Assembly: GCA_963855995.1 (NCBI GenBank)
Contig: OY979723.1
Coordinates: forward strand, 11,546,713-11,610,712
Direction: 5' to 3'
DNA length: 64,000 nucleotides
Source of the DNA: Muricea muricata
Taxonomy: Eukaryota > Cnidaria > Anthozoa > Malacalcyonacea > Plexauridae
The notes below the pieces were generated by a model. That model was not told the DNA's origin. It made no database searches and saw nothing but the letters and a program-made list of their open reading frames with translations. Of this stretch, positions 54,652-64,000 are shown piece by piece; position 1 is the first letter of the stretch; each line of letters starts with the position of its first letter. Position numbers and translations under genes: made by a program.

Positions 54652-57600
54652 ATGACACATAAAGGGATGATAATCGTTGGTCTTCTCGCAATGTTGGTGT
54701 GTTTGTCGTCTTCTAATTATGCCGGACTTTCCTTTAAACTTACTCGTTTTGACGACGACAAGTTTGAAAATCCAACAGCGAAAACATGCGACTGGACTAA
54801 CCAACAGTTCTGCAAAGACGCCAACTCAAGATGTGATGGAGATTGTTGCCGGTGTACCTGCGACTACCAAACGTCGACGTTTGACAGAAGCGAGATGAAA
54901 TGCGCAAAAAACGATGAATTTCGCAAGGGTAAGATTTAGGGCAAATAATAACACTGTTGATACGAGTAGGCACAAACTACGGTACAGATGTATAGCTAGT
55001 GTTGTGGTCAGTGTTAAGCACTGCAGTGTTGGGAACGATTTGTTTGTTTTAGTGGTTTTACATAGTCACAATAAATTGACATTTAAGAAAGCATTTGTAG
55101 GCTCTGAGTCAGGGAAACTTCCATGAAATTTAAGGAGAAAAAGATCATAATACGGAATTCTGTGTCATGTTGTAATATATTACATGTAATGGGCAAACCA
55201 GACAAGTTCCCAACATGCTGTGTTCCCATGAACATTTATGAACATGAACGAATATTATTTTTCCTTTTTAGGTTGCAGTTTAAAATTTGACGGCAAGTAT
55301 GCAGGCCATCAAATAAAGACACTCGATTTAGCTAAGTTGGGCGAAGCAAAAATATACTGGCGAGTGGAACTCTTGACTGACGTGGTGAAATCCTTCAACA
55401 TTATCAGCATTGCCTTTTATCATGATGGCAGTGAGGTACCGGATAAGTTTTTAACAAAAAAAGGAAATGTGAATAAGAGAAATGGAAATTGGGAAACGAC
55501 AGTGAAGGTAATCTTTGGTCCTAATTGAAAATGTGTTTGTTATATAACAGTCAACTCTTGCTGCATTTGCCCATACCCCTTCAATGAGCCAACCGTGGGG
55601 CTTCAGACAAATGGGGAATATAATGGGCCGTTTACTCACTTAAAGGCAAGAGGTTTTCCTCCATATCCCTACCCCGGGATCAAAGAAAACACTTGAAACC
55701 CACAACGGCTGGGGAGACATCAATTCTAAAACAAGAAAAGAATGCCGCACACTTTCTTGCATAAATTAGAACTAACAATCAATCCCCCCGTCGCGCTGTA
55801 GTATTTGCCATACGCTACCAATATAAGCAACAGTGTGGCCCGGGGGGATAGGCACAGCTGGAATTGACTGGTACATTATAATCCCACGTTAACACTGAGT
55901 CTTTTAGATGTTACTTTCTATACTTCATTTTAGTGGGATCCAGTTTCCAAGGATTATCATGGCCAGCTCTTCAAAGTTAATGTTTCGTACATAGTTGAAC
56001 GAAGTCTTCGAGGTGGTATATATCTGACAACAAAAAATGATTGTTTTGTTTTCAAGTCTTCAGGAAGTTTAACTGGTGAGAATTTTAAAATCGTTTCCTT
56101 TTCGGTGAAGCTCTTAACGTTGATCACAATTTTAATGACCAGAATGTTCTTGAGATTTCTTTCGTGACTTTTTTTGCATGTACTCAGGTAAAAATGATGT
56201 TTGTGTTGTTACTCTTGAGCCCTATCTTTATGCCGCCCATTCATTTGCTAGTTTACCCCCCCCCCTGATGTGTCCTTTATGTCTTTACTCTCGATTTTGA
56301 ACAGTTTTTGCAAAATATTGTATAGTGACCTTTCCAAGTCCAACCACGGCAACTTTGCCCCCTTTAACAACAGAAGAATCAACTATAGCATCAACCGCAC
56401 AATCTTCAACATCAACCACAACGTCCTCAAGAACGGCACCCTCACGACCGGGCAAACCAACAACACTCCCTGACACCCTACGACCGCCCGTAACGACTCT
56501 GGTAAGTTAGATTAAAGTAAACGTCGCTGGAAAATTCTGGTGACAGTGATGCGGCCATTGGAATTTTTTCGGAGGAGCAAGTTTAAAATTTGGGGTCACA
56601 ATTGCAGAGAGGTTCCTGGAGCTAAATGTATCTGTTGATATCAAAACTTAAAACTACTTCTGAATGATGATAAAAAGTGGTCATATTCAGCAGATGTGAA
56701 ACGTGTGTTCCTGGTTTTACCAAAGTTATTGTTACGTTTTGTGTTTTTTAATTTAAATCAAGGAGTCCAAGCAGACGAGAAAAACAACAGGCCCAATCAA
56801 CACCGTGGCGGCAAAGAATAAAGGCAGCGATGGAGAAGAGGAAGAAAATAATGCCATGACAGTCTCCCTAGCTGTTGTGGGCTGTCTTCTTTTACTTGCC
56901 GTCGTTGTACTGACTGTTCTCTTGTTAAGAAGACGATCTTCAAGAACATCACAAGAAAAAAATAACGGTAGGTAAAAATTATCGATATACTGTGAATGTA
57001 AAGTTTGATTCAGCGCTCTGTGTTAGAAAAGTGCTGGCAAAGCGTTGTTCTCTCGAGCAGACGAACTTTATTGTCAAGTTAGCAGCAAAGAAAGAGAGTA
57101 ATAAATACTGGGCTTCTTTGGCTCGGTTGTGCAACGCTCGTTTAGCCTTAAGGTTGGATAAATTCAAATGAAAATCAAGTCGATTGATGTGCTAGTGGAT
57201 TGTATCTCAGTAAACAAACATGGAAAGATCGTTATCCGAGGAAATCAGTTGAATACAAAGATATTTATGTAGTCTAAACCAACGGTTCTAAAACTGTTAA
57301 CTCATTTCCTTACTCATGGATTTCTTTTTATAGGGACCGTTGATGCAAACAGAAACGCCAATGTGAGCTAATTTCATACATTGTCTTGTTGCTGCGTTAT
57401 TGAACGGTAGAACTCTTTTCATCATTGAAGATTTTATCCTCGTGTTACTGTAGAATGCAATGATGACGTGCCAAGTGGAAGGCATTTACGCTGAAGCAGA
57501 TAACCCGGTGAATTATCCGCATAAGGGTAAGAATATGCGACCTTAAAAACACAACGTTTTATGCATATCACTTACAGGCCATGCAGTATTTTTTCTTACA

Positions 57601-58837
57601 TGGCATTGCTAACTTTGCCATCAGAGTCTTATTTCAAAATCGTAGCACTATCCATAAAGTAAATGTGTGGGTCCGGTTGTACGAAAAGTCGGTAGCAAAA
57701 TCATGCATCGGACAGTGATTTTGGCAACTTCCGCCGAAAGGCATAAAAAAGACAATGACATCAGGGATATAGAATGTGCAAGAGATAAAAAGTTACTTTG
57801 ACTTGAAAATGCAAAATTTGAGTGTGGATTTTACAAGTCATAAAACATGTTTAGAAAAAATCACCATCCGATGGATAGGGCTATTGACCTTTCGTAGAAC
57901 CGACCCCTATTATTTGCATATTTTCAGGTACAAATAATATAGTGTATGATAACGGTCGGAGAAACGTGGAAAGTGGTTACACGAGTTTGGATATGACCAA
58001 AGTTGAAAACAAACCAATTTATCAATCACTCATTAATGAACAGAGTAATTTGGTAAGTCATTTTTAAATTTAAGCGATTGTTTTCTGACTAACTTCGAAA
58101 TTTTGATGGTAAAACACAAATGGTCTGATTTGATTATTTTCAAACATCTTAGTATGAACAGATTCCGGCTAATTACAACAACAATTCTTCTTGTGCATCT
58201 GGTTTGACTGGAGGAGCACCGTTGGCAGGTGGGTTGCATGGCGAGGGGGAAGAGAGGAAACGTAGGGATGGAAGGTGGGAAGAAGGGAGGTGGGGAGATA
58301 AGTGGAGGGAAAAAAACTGCGAAATAGGATGGGGTTGTAAAGAAACGATGATGGGTAAAGAGAGAGAAAACAAATGGAAGTATGAATGTCGAGGGAATAT
58401 AAAGAAAGTGAAAAGACGAATGGAGAAAGGTTGAGAAGAAGGGAAAAATAATGCACTTGTCAATGTCTTGTCCTAGATATACAGGGGAGAGTGCGTGCAT
58501 AAGAGTTTCGTTTGCCGTGGAGTATTTGAATAAAAACAAAACAATTCTGTATTGTTTAGAGCCATTTTATCACTCTGTGGACGAACAACCTCAGGATCCC
58601 AGTCAGATTTACCATCTTCCTGATGAACCGCAAGAAACCGTTGACTGTACGACTCGAGGAGTTCCAGGTAGGATTATAAACGAGAGCCCGGCGGGAACAC
58701 ATATTACTGGTGGCGACAATCCTAAAAAGGTATCCAACGTGCCAGAGGACGGGAGTTCTGAGGCCGACTATTTGACAATACTGCCAGCAACCTCGGATTA
58801 CGAACAGCCGGTAGATCCACCTGTTCCCGATGCTTGA
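54652..58837 (+). CDS. Undescribed single-pass receptor with ITAM-type cytoplasmic tail
   Basis: Ten exons: 54652-54928, 55272-55507, 55934-56075, 56326-56501, 56763-56967, 57334-57362, 57454-57526, 57928-58052, 58153-58228 and 58560-58837; all phases close, 538 aa. Signal peptide (about 1-24, GMIIVGLLAMLVCLSSS), a tight Cys cluster (Cys46-Cys94, with CCRCTC), a beta-rich module (about 95-215; IYWRVELLTDVVKSFNI, GQLFKVNVSYIVE, NDCFVF), a Thr/Ser/Pro stalk (about 219-290), one transmembrane segment (about 308-332), a basic stop-transfer RRRSS, and a tail of about 200 aa with many tyrosines. The tail has YTSL (397), YQSL (411) and YEQI (422); 397/411 are spaced by 10 residues and 411/422 by 7, matching YxxL/I-x(6-12)-YxxL/I. 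YDN (386) and YNN (429) fit Grb2-type pYxN sites. I recognise no known family for the ectodomain. A paralogue follows in tandem. AATAAA at 59259 is a possible polyadenylation signal. Confidence 0.9.
57668..57905. mobile_element. GGTTGTACGAA-type MITE, copy 6
   Basis: GGGTCCGGTTGTACGAAAAG on the left and GACCTTTCGTAGAACCGACC on the right, with the family core AAAAATCACCATCCGATGGA. It sits in the receptor intron just before the exon that carries the ITAM-type motif. Confidence 0.78.
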
Positions 58838-60804
58838 GTTTGAATTCATATAAGTACTTTGTTTACGACATAAGAGTTTTAATCTCTTATGATGTATTGA
58901 ACGTGAACTATTTAATGTAACCCCTGGGAATACACGAGTATTCGTGTCTTAAAAAGTACATTGTAAATCTTAAATCTTAGATAGTACAGAACACGCTATC
59001 CATGTAAGTCATGGAAATAATATATACAGTAGTTCTACTTTTTCTCATTGCAAATTTCCCTCTGTCTCCACAAAAAGTGGCGGATTTCGAAGGGCGTTTT
59101 GACTCGTTCCAATATCTTGTGGCAAGAAATTTCTCGCGGTCAAGAGCTCGTGGCGACCTGAGTCGTGACCACCGACTCCGCATTCTGTATATGGCCAAAA
59201 CAAGTTTTCAATTAGTTCAATGGGTCAAAACACATGCACAACAGGAAATTTTTCGATAAATAAAGTTTCTTATGCATAAAATATTTATCATTTACTTGAT
59301 TTCCCAGTGATTTCGCAACGACCTTTTAGCGATTAATGATGCAAATACTATATTTTGCAATCACATTCATTATGTACTCTGTGTAGAGCAGTGAACTCTA
59401 TAAATACTGGAACGATAACTCCAGATAAAAACCCTACGTTTGGGTGAAGCCAAGATGGCGGCAACAACTACAAATGTCGTAAACATGTCGTACTATTTTC
59501 CCGAGGTATTTGCTATTTTTAAAAAAGACTGTATCGCAAACTAGGTTATAAGTTCATAAACCATAAAATTACCTCTTAAATCAAAATAAAAACATCAAAT
59601 ATCGGTACATTCCCAGAAGAATGGTGTCAACCGCGCCGAGAGAAACAATAGAAAAAGACTGAACTTGATAACCTATTGATAACCAATTTGGCTTCAAAGA
59701 TGGCGGCCAAGTTATCGTTCCAGTCTAATTTAGAGTTCACTGGTGTAGAGTGTACTTTGTGTTGGTCGATAGGGAATAACAGGGTTATCAATTTATGTTT
59801 CGGTAACTAAGACAACGGTTAGGGGTAGTAGGGGTTAGGGTTAGGCGTTAGATTAAGATTAATGTTATGGGTTGGGGATACTTGGTGATAGAATCAGTAG
59901 TTACCAATAACAGTTGCAGATTTGCAGAGGTCCTCGTGTGCGTAAAAGGCGTCTGTCGTAGGGTATAAAATAGAGAAAACATATATTTACATGTATTTAA
60001 AACTATTAAATGGTCAGATGTTATCTTTCTATGATTAAGTATTACAGTGCAAAAAGGCTTGGGAAATTCTTTGGGTTTTTGGTGATTTTCTCGGATATGA
60101 AAATATGGTATGTCTATACGTAACTGGATGTATCCATTCTTCCTAATTTATGCAGGTTTTCTCAGCTTATATGTAGATTAGGCATTTTAGGTAACGTGAT
60201 CTAGCTGAAGTGGCTCACCTCTGTTGACCATTGAACAATTGTGATCTGAAATGAGTTAATTTACATTAATTTGAGGAATATTGTGCATATCTTACACAGG
60301 ATCTTTTAAATGATACGTTTGTTTGCTCTATTACGTAACAGTAATTACGTTTTTTATATTATGTACATTTGCATTATTAATAATATATGTTATTTAACTC
60401 CTATTCTGTGAAAGTGAGTTTTAAAAGTGTGCGGGTATTCTATAATCGCTTTCTCACTAAGATGTGTCTAAATTATCTGTTTTACGTGCCACTTTGGTCA
60501 AGTCATTCGTCCACTTTACACTCTATACGCCCACTGAACTTGATAACAACCCAGCATGATACATAGTCGATTAACATGTTGATTAAGTTTCGGTAAAATA
60601 ATTTCATAGCCTGGTTTAGTATCAATAGTGGTCATAACACATCATCGGCAGTGCATGGTCTTGCTAAAACATAACTGTGTAAGTTTTAACCTAGTTTAAC
60701 AGTGACAGCATTGCATATGGCTGGTTCAAAATCTATGGTAGTACATTTTGACATCGATTTGTTTTAAAGGTTTGGCTTGTGTTTGGTTCAAAGAACTTGT
60801 CGCT
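58838..60804. other. Intergenic region between the two tandem receptors
   Basis: Contains the first receptor's 3' flank, a hAT-type MITE (59389-59742), a short TTAGGG-like stretch near 59818-59850, and the second receptor's 5' flank. The 30 bases before the two receptor ATGs are similar (TGTTTGGTTC then GCTATG), so the duplication includes part of the 5' UTR. Confidence 0.55.
59389..59742. mobile_element. hAT-type MITE, family D
   Basis: A 354-bp element with ends CAGTGAACTCTA and TAGAGTTCACTG, inner stems ACTGGAACGATAAC and its inverse, and a perfect 8-bp duplication GTGTAGAG (59381-59388, 59743-59750). Confidence 0.88.
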
Positions 60805-63383
60805 ATGGCTTACGAAGGGATGATTATCGTTGGTGTTGTCGCATTCTTGGTGTGTTTGTCATCTTCTAACTATGCTGGCCTTTCCTTTAACCTTACTCGT
60901 TTCGAGAACGACAAGTTTGATAACCCAACTGCGAAAACTTGCGACTGGACTTACCAAGAGTTTTGTGAAGATACCAACTCGAAATGTGATGGGAATGGCT
61001 GTTGCCAGTGTACCTGCAACAACAGTACGTCGACTTTTGACAGGAAAGAGATGAAATGTCAAAATAACTCTGAATTTCGCAAGGGTAAAGTTTTAGAAAA
61101 TAATAACATCTGTATTAACAGTTTTGTCCAGGATTGTTGCTGTTTGTGCTGTCATAGTGTAAAGACATGATGCTTTTTGCTTTGCACAGAGGCGTGGGGG
61201 GGGGGGAGGATTGGGAAGATATGTGGAAAATAATAAGTATGATAGCCGAGGAGTCTGAATTGCGGTTGCCGTGTAGCCATATTGTTGTCATTGATGAGGT
61301 AAAAATGGTCTGAATGTCCATCTATGCATGTGCCTACGTCATTCTTAAGGCCCTCACAGATTGGACGCAATTTGACAACGTGTTTTAGATTTTCAACGTC
61401 CTTTAACATATCTTGCCAAATTTTTGTTTTTTGCATCGATCGTTTTATTTCCTCTTAATTACTGAAAAATCGCGTGCCGTTGGCAAATCGCGTCCGGTCT
61501 GCGTGGGCTGAGGCGTCGCATAATCTTGTTATTTCGTCATGTTACGGATCGTAACTGTATTTATTATATAGTTGACAGTAAGATACAGAAAGATACTAAA
61601 ATACACTGATATTTTCCATATCTTCACAAATCTTCACTAGTGAAGATATCGTCACGTGATCATTTCCCGCCAATAATTTTGTATTTTCAAAATGGCGATG
61701 TTTGTAAGAGCAGCGAACCTTTGTTTTTTTCCCCTTTCATTTTCCATTTTCACCTTTGTTTAAAGAAAAAAAAACTACATGTTTGTGCCGAAAAAAATGG
61801 AAATAATACAAGAAAACACTAAAATGATGAACAGGTATTGTTTTAGTTTAAATAATATAATTTGAAGTAAAGCCATATTTTTAGCATTATTGATCGAAAA
61901 TTAATACTACTGACTTGGGTCTTAAATTGTTTACAACTATATAATAAACAGAACATTACACGGCGGTTTGAAGATATGAATTTTATCTTCTCGTGGCGAA
62001 AACACTCGAAGATAAAATTCATATCTTCGCACCGCCGTGTAATATCCTCTATATATGAATAATTATGTGTTAGGGTTATGGTTAAGGCTAACTTTAACAC
62101 ATAATTGTGCATGCATACATACAGTTATGATCTGTAACGTAACGAAATAACCCATCGTCTTTGTTGCACCTCTATCAACAAAAGGAGGGAATCAAGGTGT
62201 GGCTTGCACCCCCAATACCTTCCTCTCGGTACAAAGAAATGCATGACAAAAAGTGTATATGGTCTGAAATTCAATCATTTGTTTGATTTGATACATGTGG
62301 ATTGTTTTCAGTTAATGTGTACGCGATTAATCGTGAATTAAGGCATCAATCCTAATTTTAATTTAATGTACACGAGTTGTTATTCAGTCGATCGTATGCA
62401 CTGGCAAAATCAAGCACGTTGACAACTTGCAACAGACTTGTTATCCTGAAGCTGGAGCAAGCGGCGATACGAACGCATCCTGATATCGGCTTGCATGATG
62501 ACTGCCTGGGAACATGCTTGTACCAGACGTGCTAAAACTTTTGCCTGTGTATGATGTAATTTTCTTCTTAGGTTGCGGGGTAAAATTTGACGGTAAGTAT
62601 GCAGGGGATCAAATAAAAACCCTGAATTTGACCACGATGGGCGAAGCAAAAATATACTGGCGAGTGGAACGCTGGACTGACGTGGTGAAATCTTTCAACA
62701 TAATCAGCATTGCTTTCTATCATAATGGCAGTGAGGTACAAAACAAATTTTTAACAAAAAAAGGAAATGTGAACAAGACACAAGATGGAAATTGGGAAAT
62801 TACAGTGGAGGTAATCTTTGATTCTCAATCGAAAATGTGCTGGTTATGATCCCACAACCCGAAATGTTTGAAGTCGTTTACCGTATTTTATTTTAGTGGG
62901 CTCCAGTTTCCCAAGACTACCATGGCCAGCTTTTTAAAGTTAACATTTCATACACAATTGAAAAACAGAATAACCGAAGAAATTATTCAATACAGAAAAA
63001 CGATTGCTTTGTTTTTAAATCGTCAGGAAATGTAACTGGTGAGATATTTCGAAATTTTTCTCATTTTGTGGATTTTCCCACAGTCGTCCAAATTTTTTTC
63101 GTTGTATTAAAAATCTCATGCTTCTTCATGTGATCGTTTTTGTAAATATTCTTTCCCAAGTATTTAACTTGTTTTCGTGAAATATTGCACAGTGACCTTT
63201 CCGATTCCAACCACGTCAACTTTGCCTCCTCCAACAACATCAGCAACAGGCCAATCGACTGAATTAAATTCCACATCATCATCAGCTATCACCCACGACA
63301 CAAAACCTACTTTATCTACGCGAACAACTACGGATTCGGTGGAACGACCAGTTTCCACAAGCGAAAGTCCCATGACGACGGAG
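60805..63383 (+). CDS. Tandem paralogue of the ITAM-type receptor, ectodomain half only
   Basis: Four exons: 60805-61084, 62572-62810, 62897-63038 and 63193-63383, 284 codons in phase up to the window edge. Exon lengths (280, 239, 142, 191) and intron phases match those of the first receptor (277, 236, 142, 176). Start ATG at 60805 is chosen by alignment with the paralogue; an in-frame ATG at 60748 would lengthen the signal peptide. The signal peptide (GMIIVGVVAFLVCLSSS), Cys cluster (CCQCTC), beta-rich module (IYWRVERWTDVVKSFNI, GQLFKVNISYTIE) and Thr/Ser-rich stalk are conserved. The transmembrane and cytoplasmic exons lie beyond 64000, so the ITAM-type motif cannot be checked here. Its first intron is long (about 1.5 kb) and contains a palindrome at 61955-62043. 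Confidence 0.88.
61955..62043. repeat. 89-bp palindrome in the paralogue's first intron
   Basis: ATTACACGGCGGTTTGAAGA at the left pairs with TCTTCGCACCGCCGTGTAAT at the right, arms of about 38 bp and a short loop. A second smaller palindrome (AATTATGTGTTAGGG... and ACACATAATT) follows at 62058-62106. Confidence 0.85.
62405..62500. repeat. CTTGATG/CAAGTTG dispersed repeat fragment, inverted copy
   Basis: TTGACAACTTGCAACAGACT and GCATCCTGATATCGGC are reverse complements of parts of the 11840 and 53460 copies. Confidence 0.6.
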
Positions 63384-64000
63384 GTAAGCTATACTGGGGT
63401 TGGTTGTTCGAGAATCGGTTAGGTTAAGCATGGGTTAGCCTTAAAAGTTTGAAGGTGGTTTTAGAGCAGCTTGTTTGTAAGTTTGCAAACAATTTCACAT
63501 GCAGAAATCCTGTGTGGATCATTGGTAGTTCTGTTTTCTGAAGCTGTAAAAAACTAAATGGGGACGTAGAAATACAAACACTACAACAGTTGGTTAAACT
63601 TTAAACTAGGGTTTGGGCTAACCCAGCAATTGAGCAATTGGCTCCGGGAAAATAGTTTAGTTTGGTTTAGGTTTGGTTAGTTTAGTTTAGTTTGGTGTAG
63701 TTCAATTTAGTTTTAGTTTTAGTTACCAAAAGAATTTCAACACAAGATTGATGCTGAGTAATTTGTGCTGAATAGTGTTGAGTAATATCGTATCATGCAG
63801 CTAAAACGGCGTAATCACTGCAAAATGCTCGACTCAAAGATGTTGATTTAACGTTGCTGCTAAAAATGACAACTCCGTTTGGAAACCCTTTGCAAATGTC
63901 TCAAAGTCAAGTTTGCAGCGACTGAAACATTTGTTGGAGTCCAAAAATTACCAAACACTCATTCTTAAGAGTTAAGAAGCAATTCTGATAATGTTCTAGA
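63384..64000. other. Intron of the paralogue, trailing off the window
   Basis: No exon found. Contains a TAGTTTGG/TTTAG-rich simple stretch at 63655-63725 and a GGGTTAA-type dispersed repeat fragment near 63550-63650. Confidence 0.5.

Noticed and set aside
58033..58539. Minus-strand Phe/Ser/Pro-rich frames and a plus-strand Lys/Glu/Arg-rich frame
   Set aside because: They lie in a purine-rich intron of the ITAM-type receptor and overlap its true exon 9.
59011..59259. 82-codon frame with a signal-like start (MEIIYTVVLLFLIANFPLS)
   Set aside because: It lies in the 3' flank of the first receptor with no splice partner or recognisable domain. An in-frame chance ORF cannot be excluded either way.
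59818..59850. TTAGGG-like stretch suggesting an interstitial telomere
   Set aside because: Only two or three imperfect units; too short to support.
60748..60804. Upstream in-frame ATG for the second receptor
   Set aside because: The paralogue aligns from the ATG at 60805, and the extra residues would bury the signal peptide.

Overview
The window is animal nuclear DNA, most likely from an anthozoan cnidarian such as a stony coral. That assignment is inferred from intron-rich genes with vertebrate-like proteins, short AT-rich introns, and many small cut-and-paste transposon relics. No prokaryotic, organellar, tRNA, rRNA or CRISPR features were seen. Eight protein-coding genes were rebuilt exon by exon. 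For seven of them every intron phase closes in frame to the stop codon or to the window edge; the eighth has one uninterrupted reading frame.

Layout, left to right. 625-2469 (+): a small unrecognised gene. 7165-4014 (-): MEST, an alpha/beta hydrolase, 11 exons, 335 aa. 7732-13139 (+): CEP41, a centrosomal/ciliary rhodanese-domain protein, 12 exons, 375 aa. MEST and CEP41 are head to head across 566 bp, the same arrangement as in the human genome. 13756-25703 (+): MTMR14, a phosphoinositide phosphatase, 19 exons, 581 aa, with a 21-bp minisatellite beside one splice donor and an apparently full-ORF2 LINE in one intron. 30252-29725 (-): a PTTG1IP-like membrane protein with an uninterrupted coding frame. 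31575-43440 (+): a receptor tyrosine phosphatase, 21 exons, 971 aa, with an active first domain and a degenerate second domain. 44942-52569 (+): GRAMD4, 19 exons, 617 aa. 54652-58837 (+): an undescribed single-pass receptor, 10 exons, 538 aa, whose cytoplasmic tail carries overlapping ITAM-type tyrosine motifs. 60805-63383 (+): the ectodomain half of a tandem paralogue that runs off the right edge.

The most interesting system is the right-hand tandem pair of ITAM-type receptors. Their ectodomain is a compact cysteine cluster followed by a beta-rich module of no family I recognise, then a Thr/Ser/Pro stalk. They lie about 11 kb downstream of a receptor tyrosine phosphatase. Whether that neighbourhood has functional meaning is untested.

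Introns and intergenic DNA are packed with non-autonomous DNA transposons. Many have recognisable terminal inverted repeats and target-site duplications: several hAT-type families with 8-bp duplications, two elements with 3-bp TTA or TAA duplications, one foldback with a 9-bp duplication, one element with a 6-bp duplication, and one TA-flanked element nested inside another. Minisatellites occur in MTMR14, the phosphatase gene and GRAMD4.
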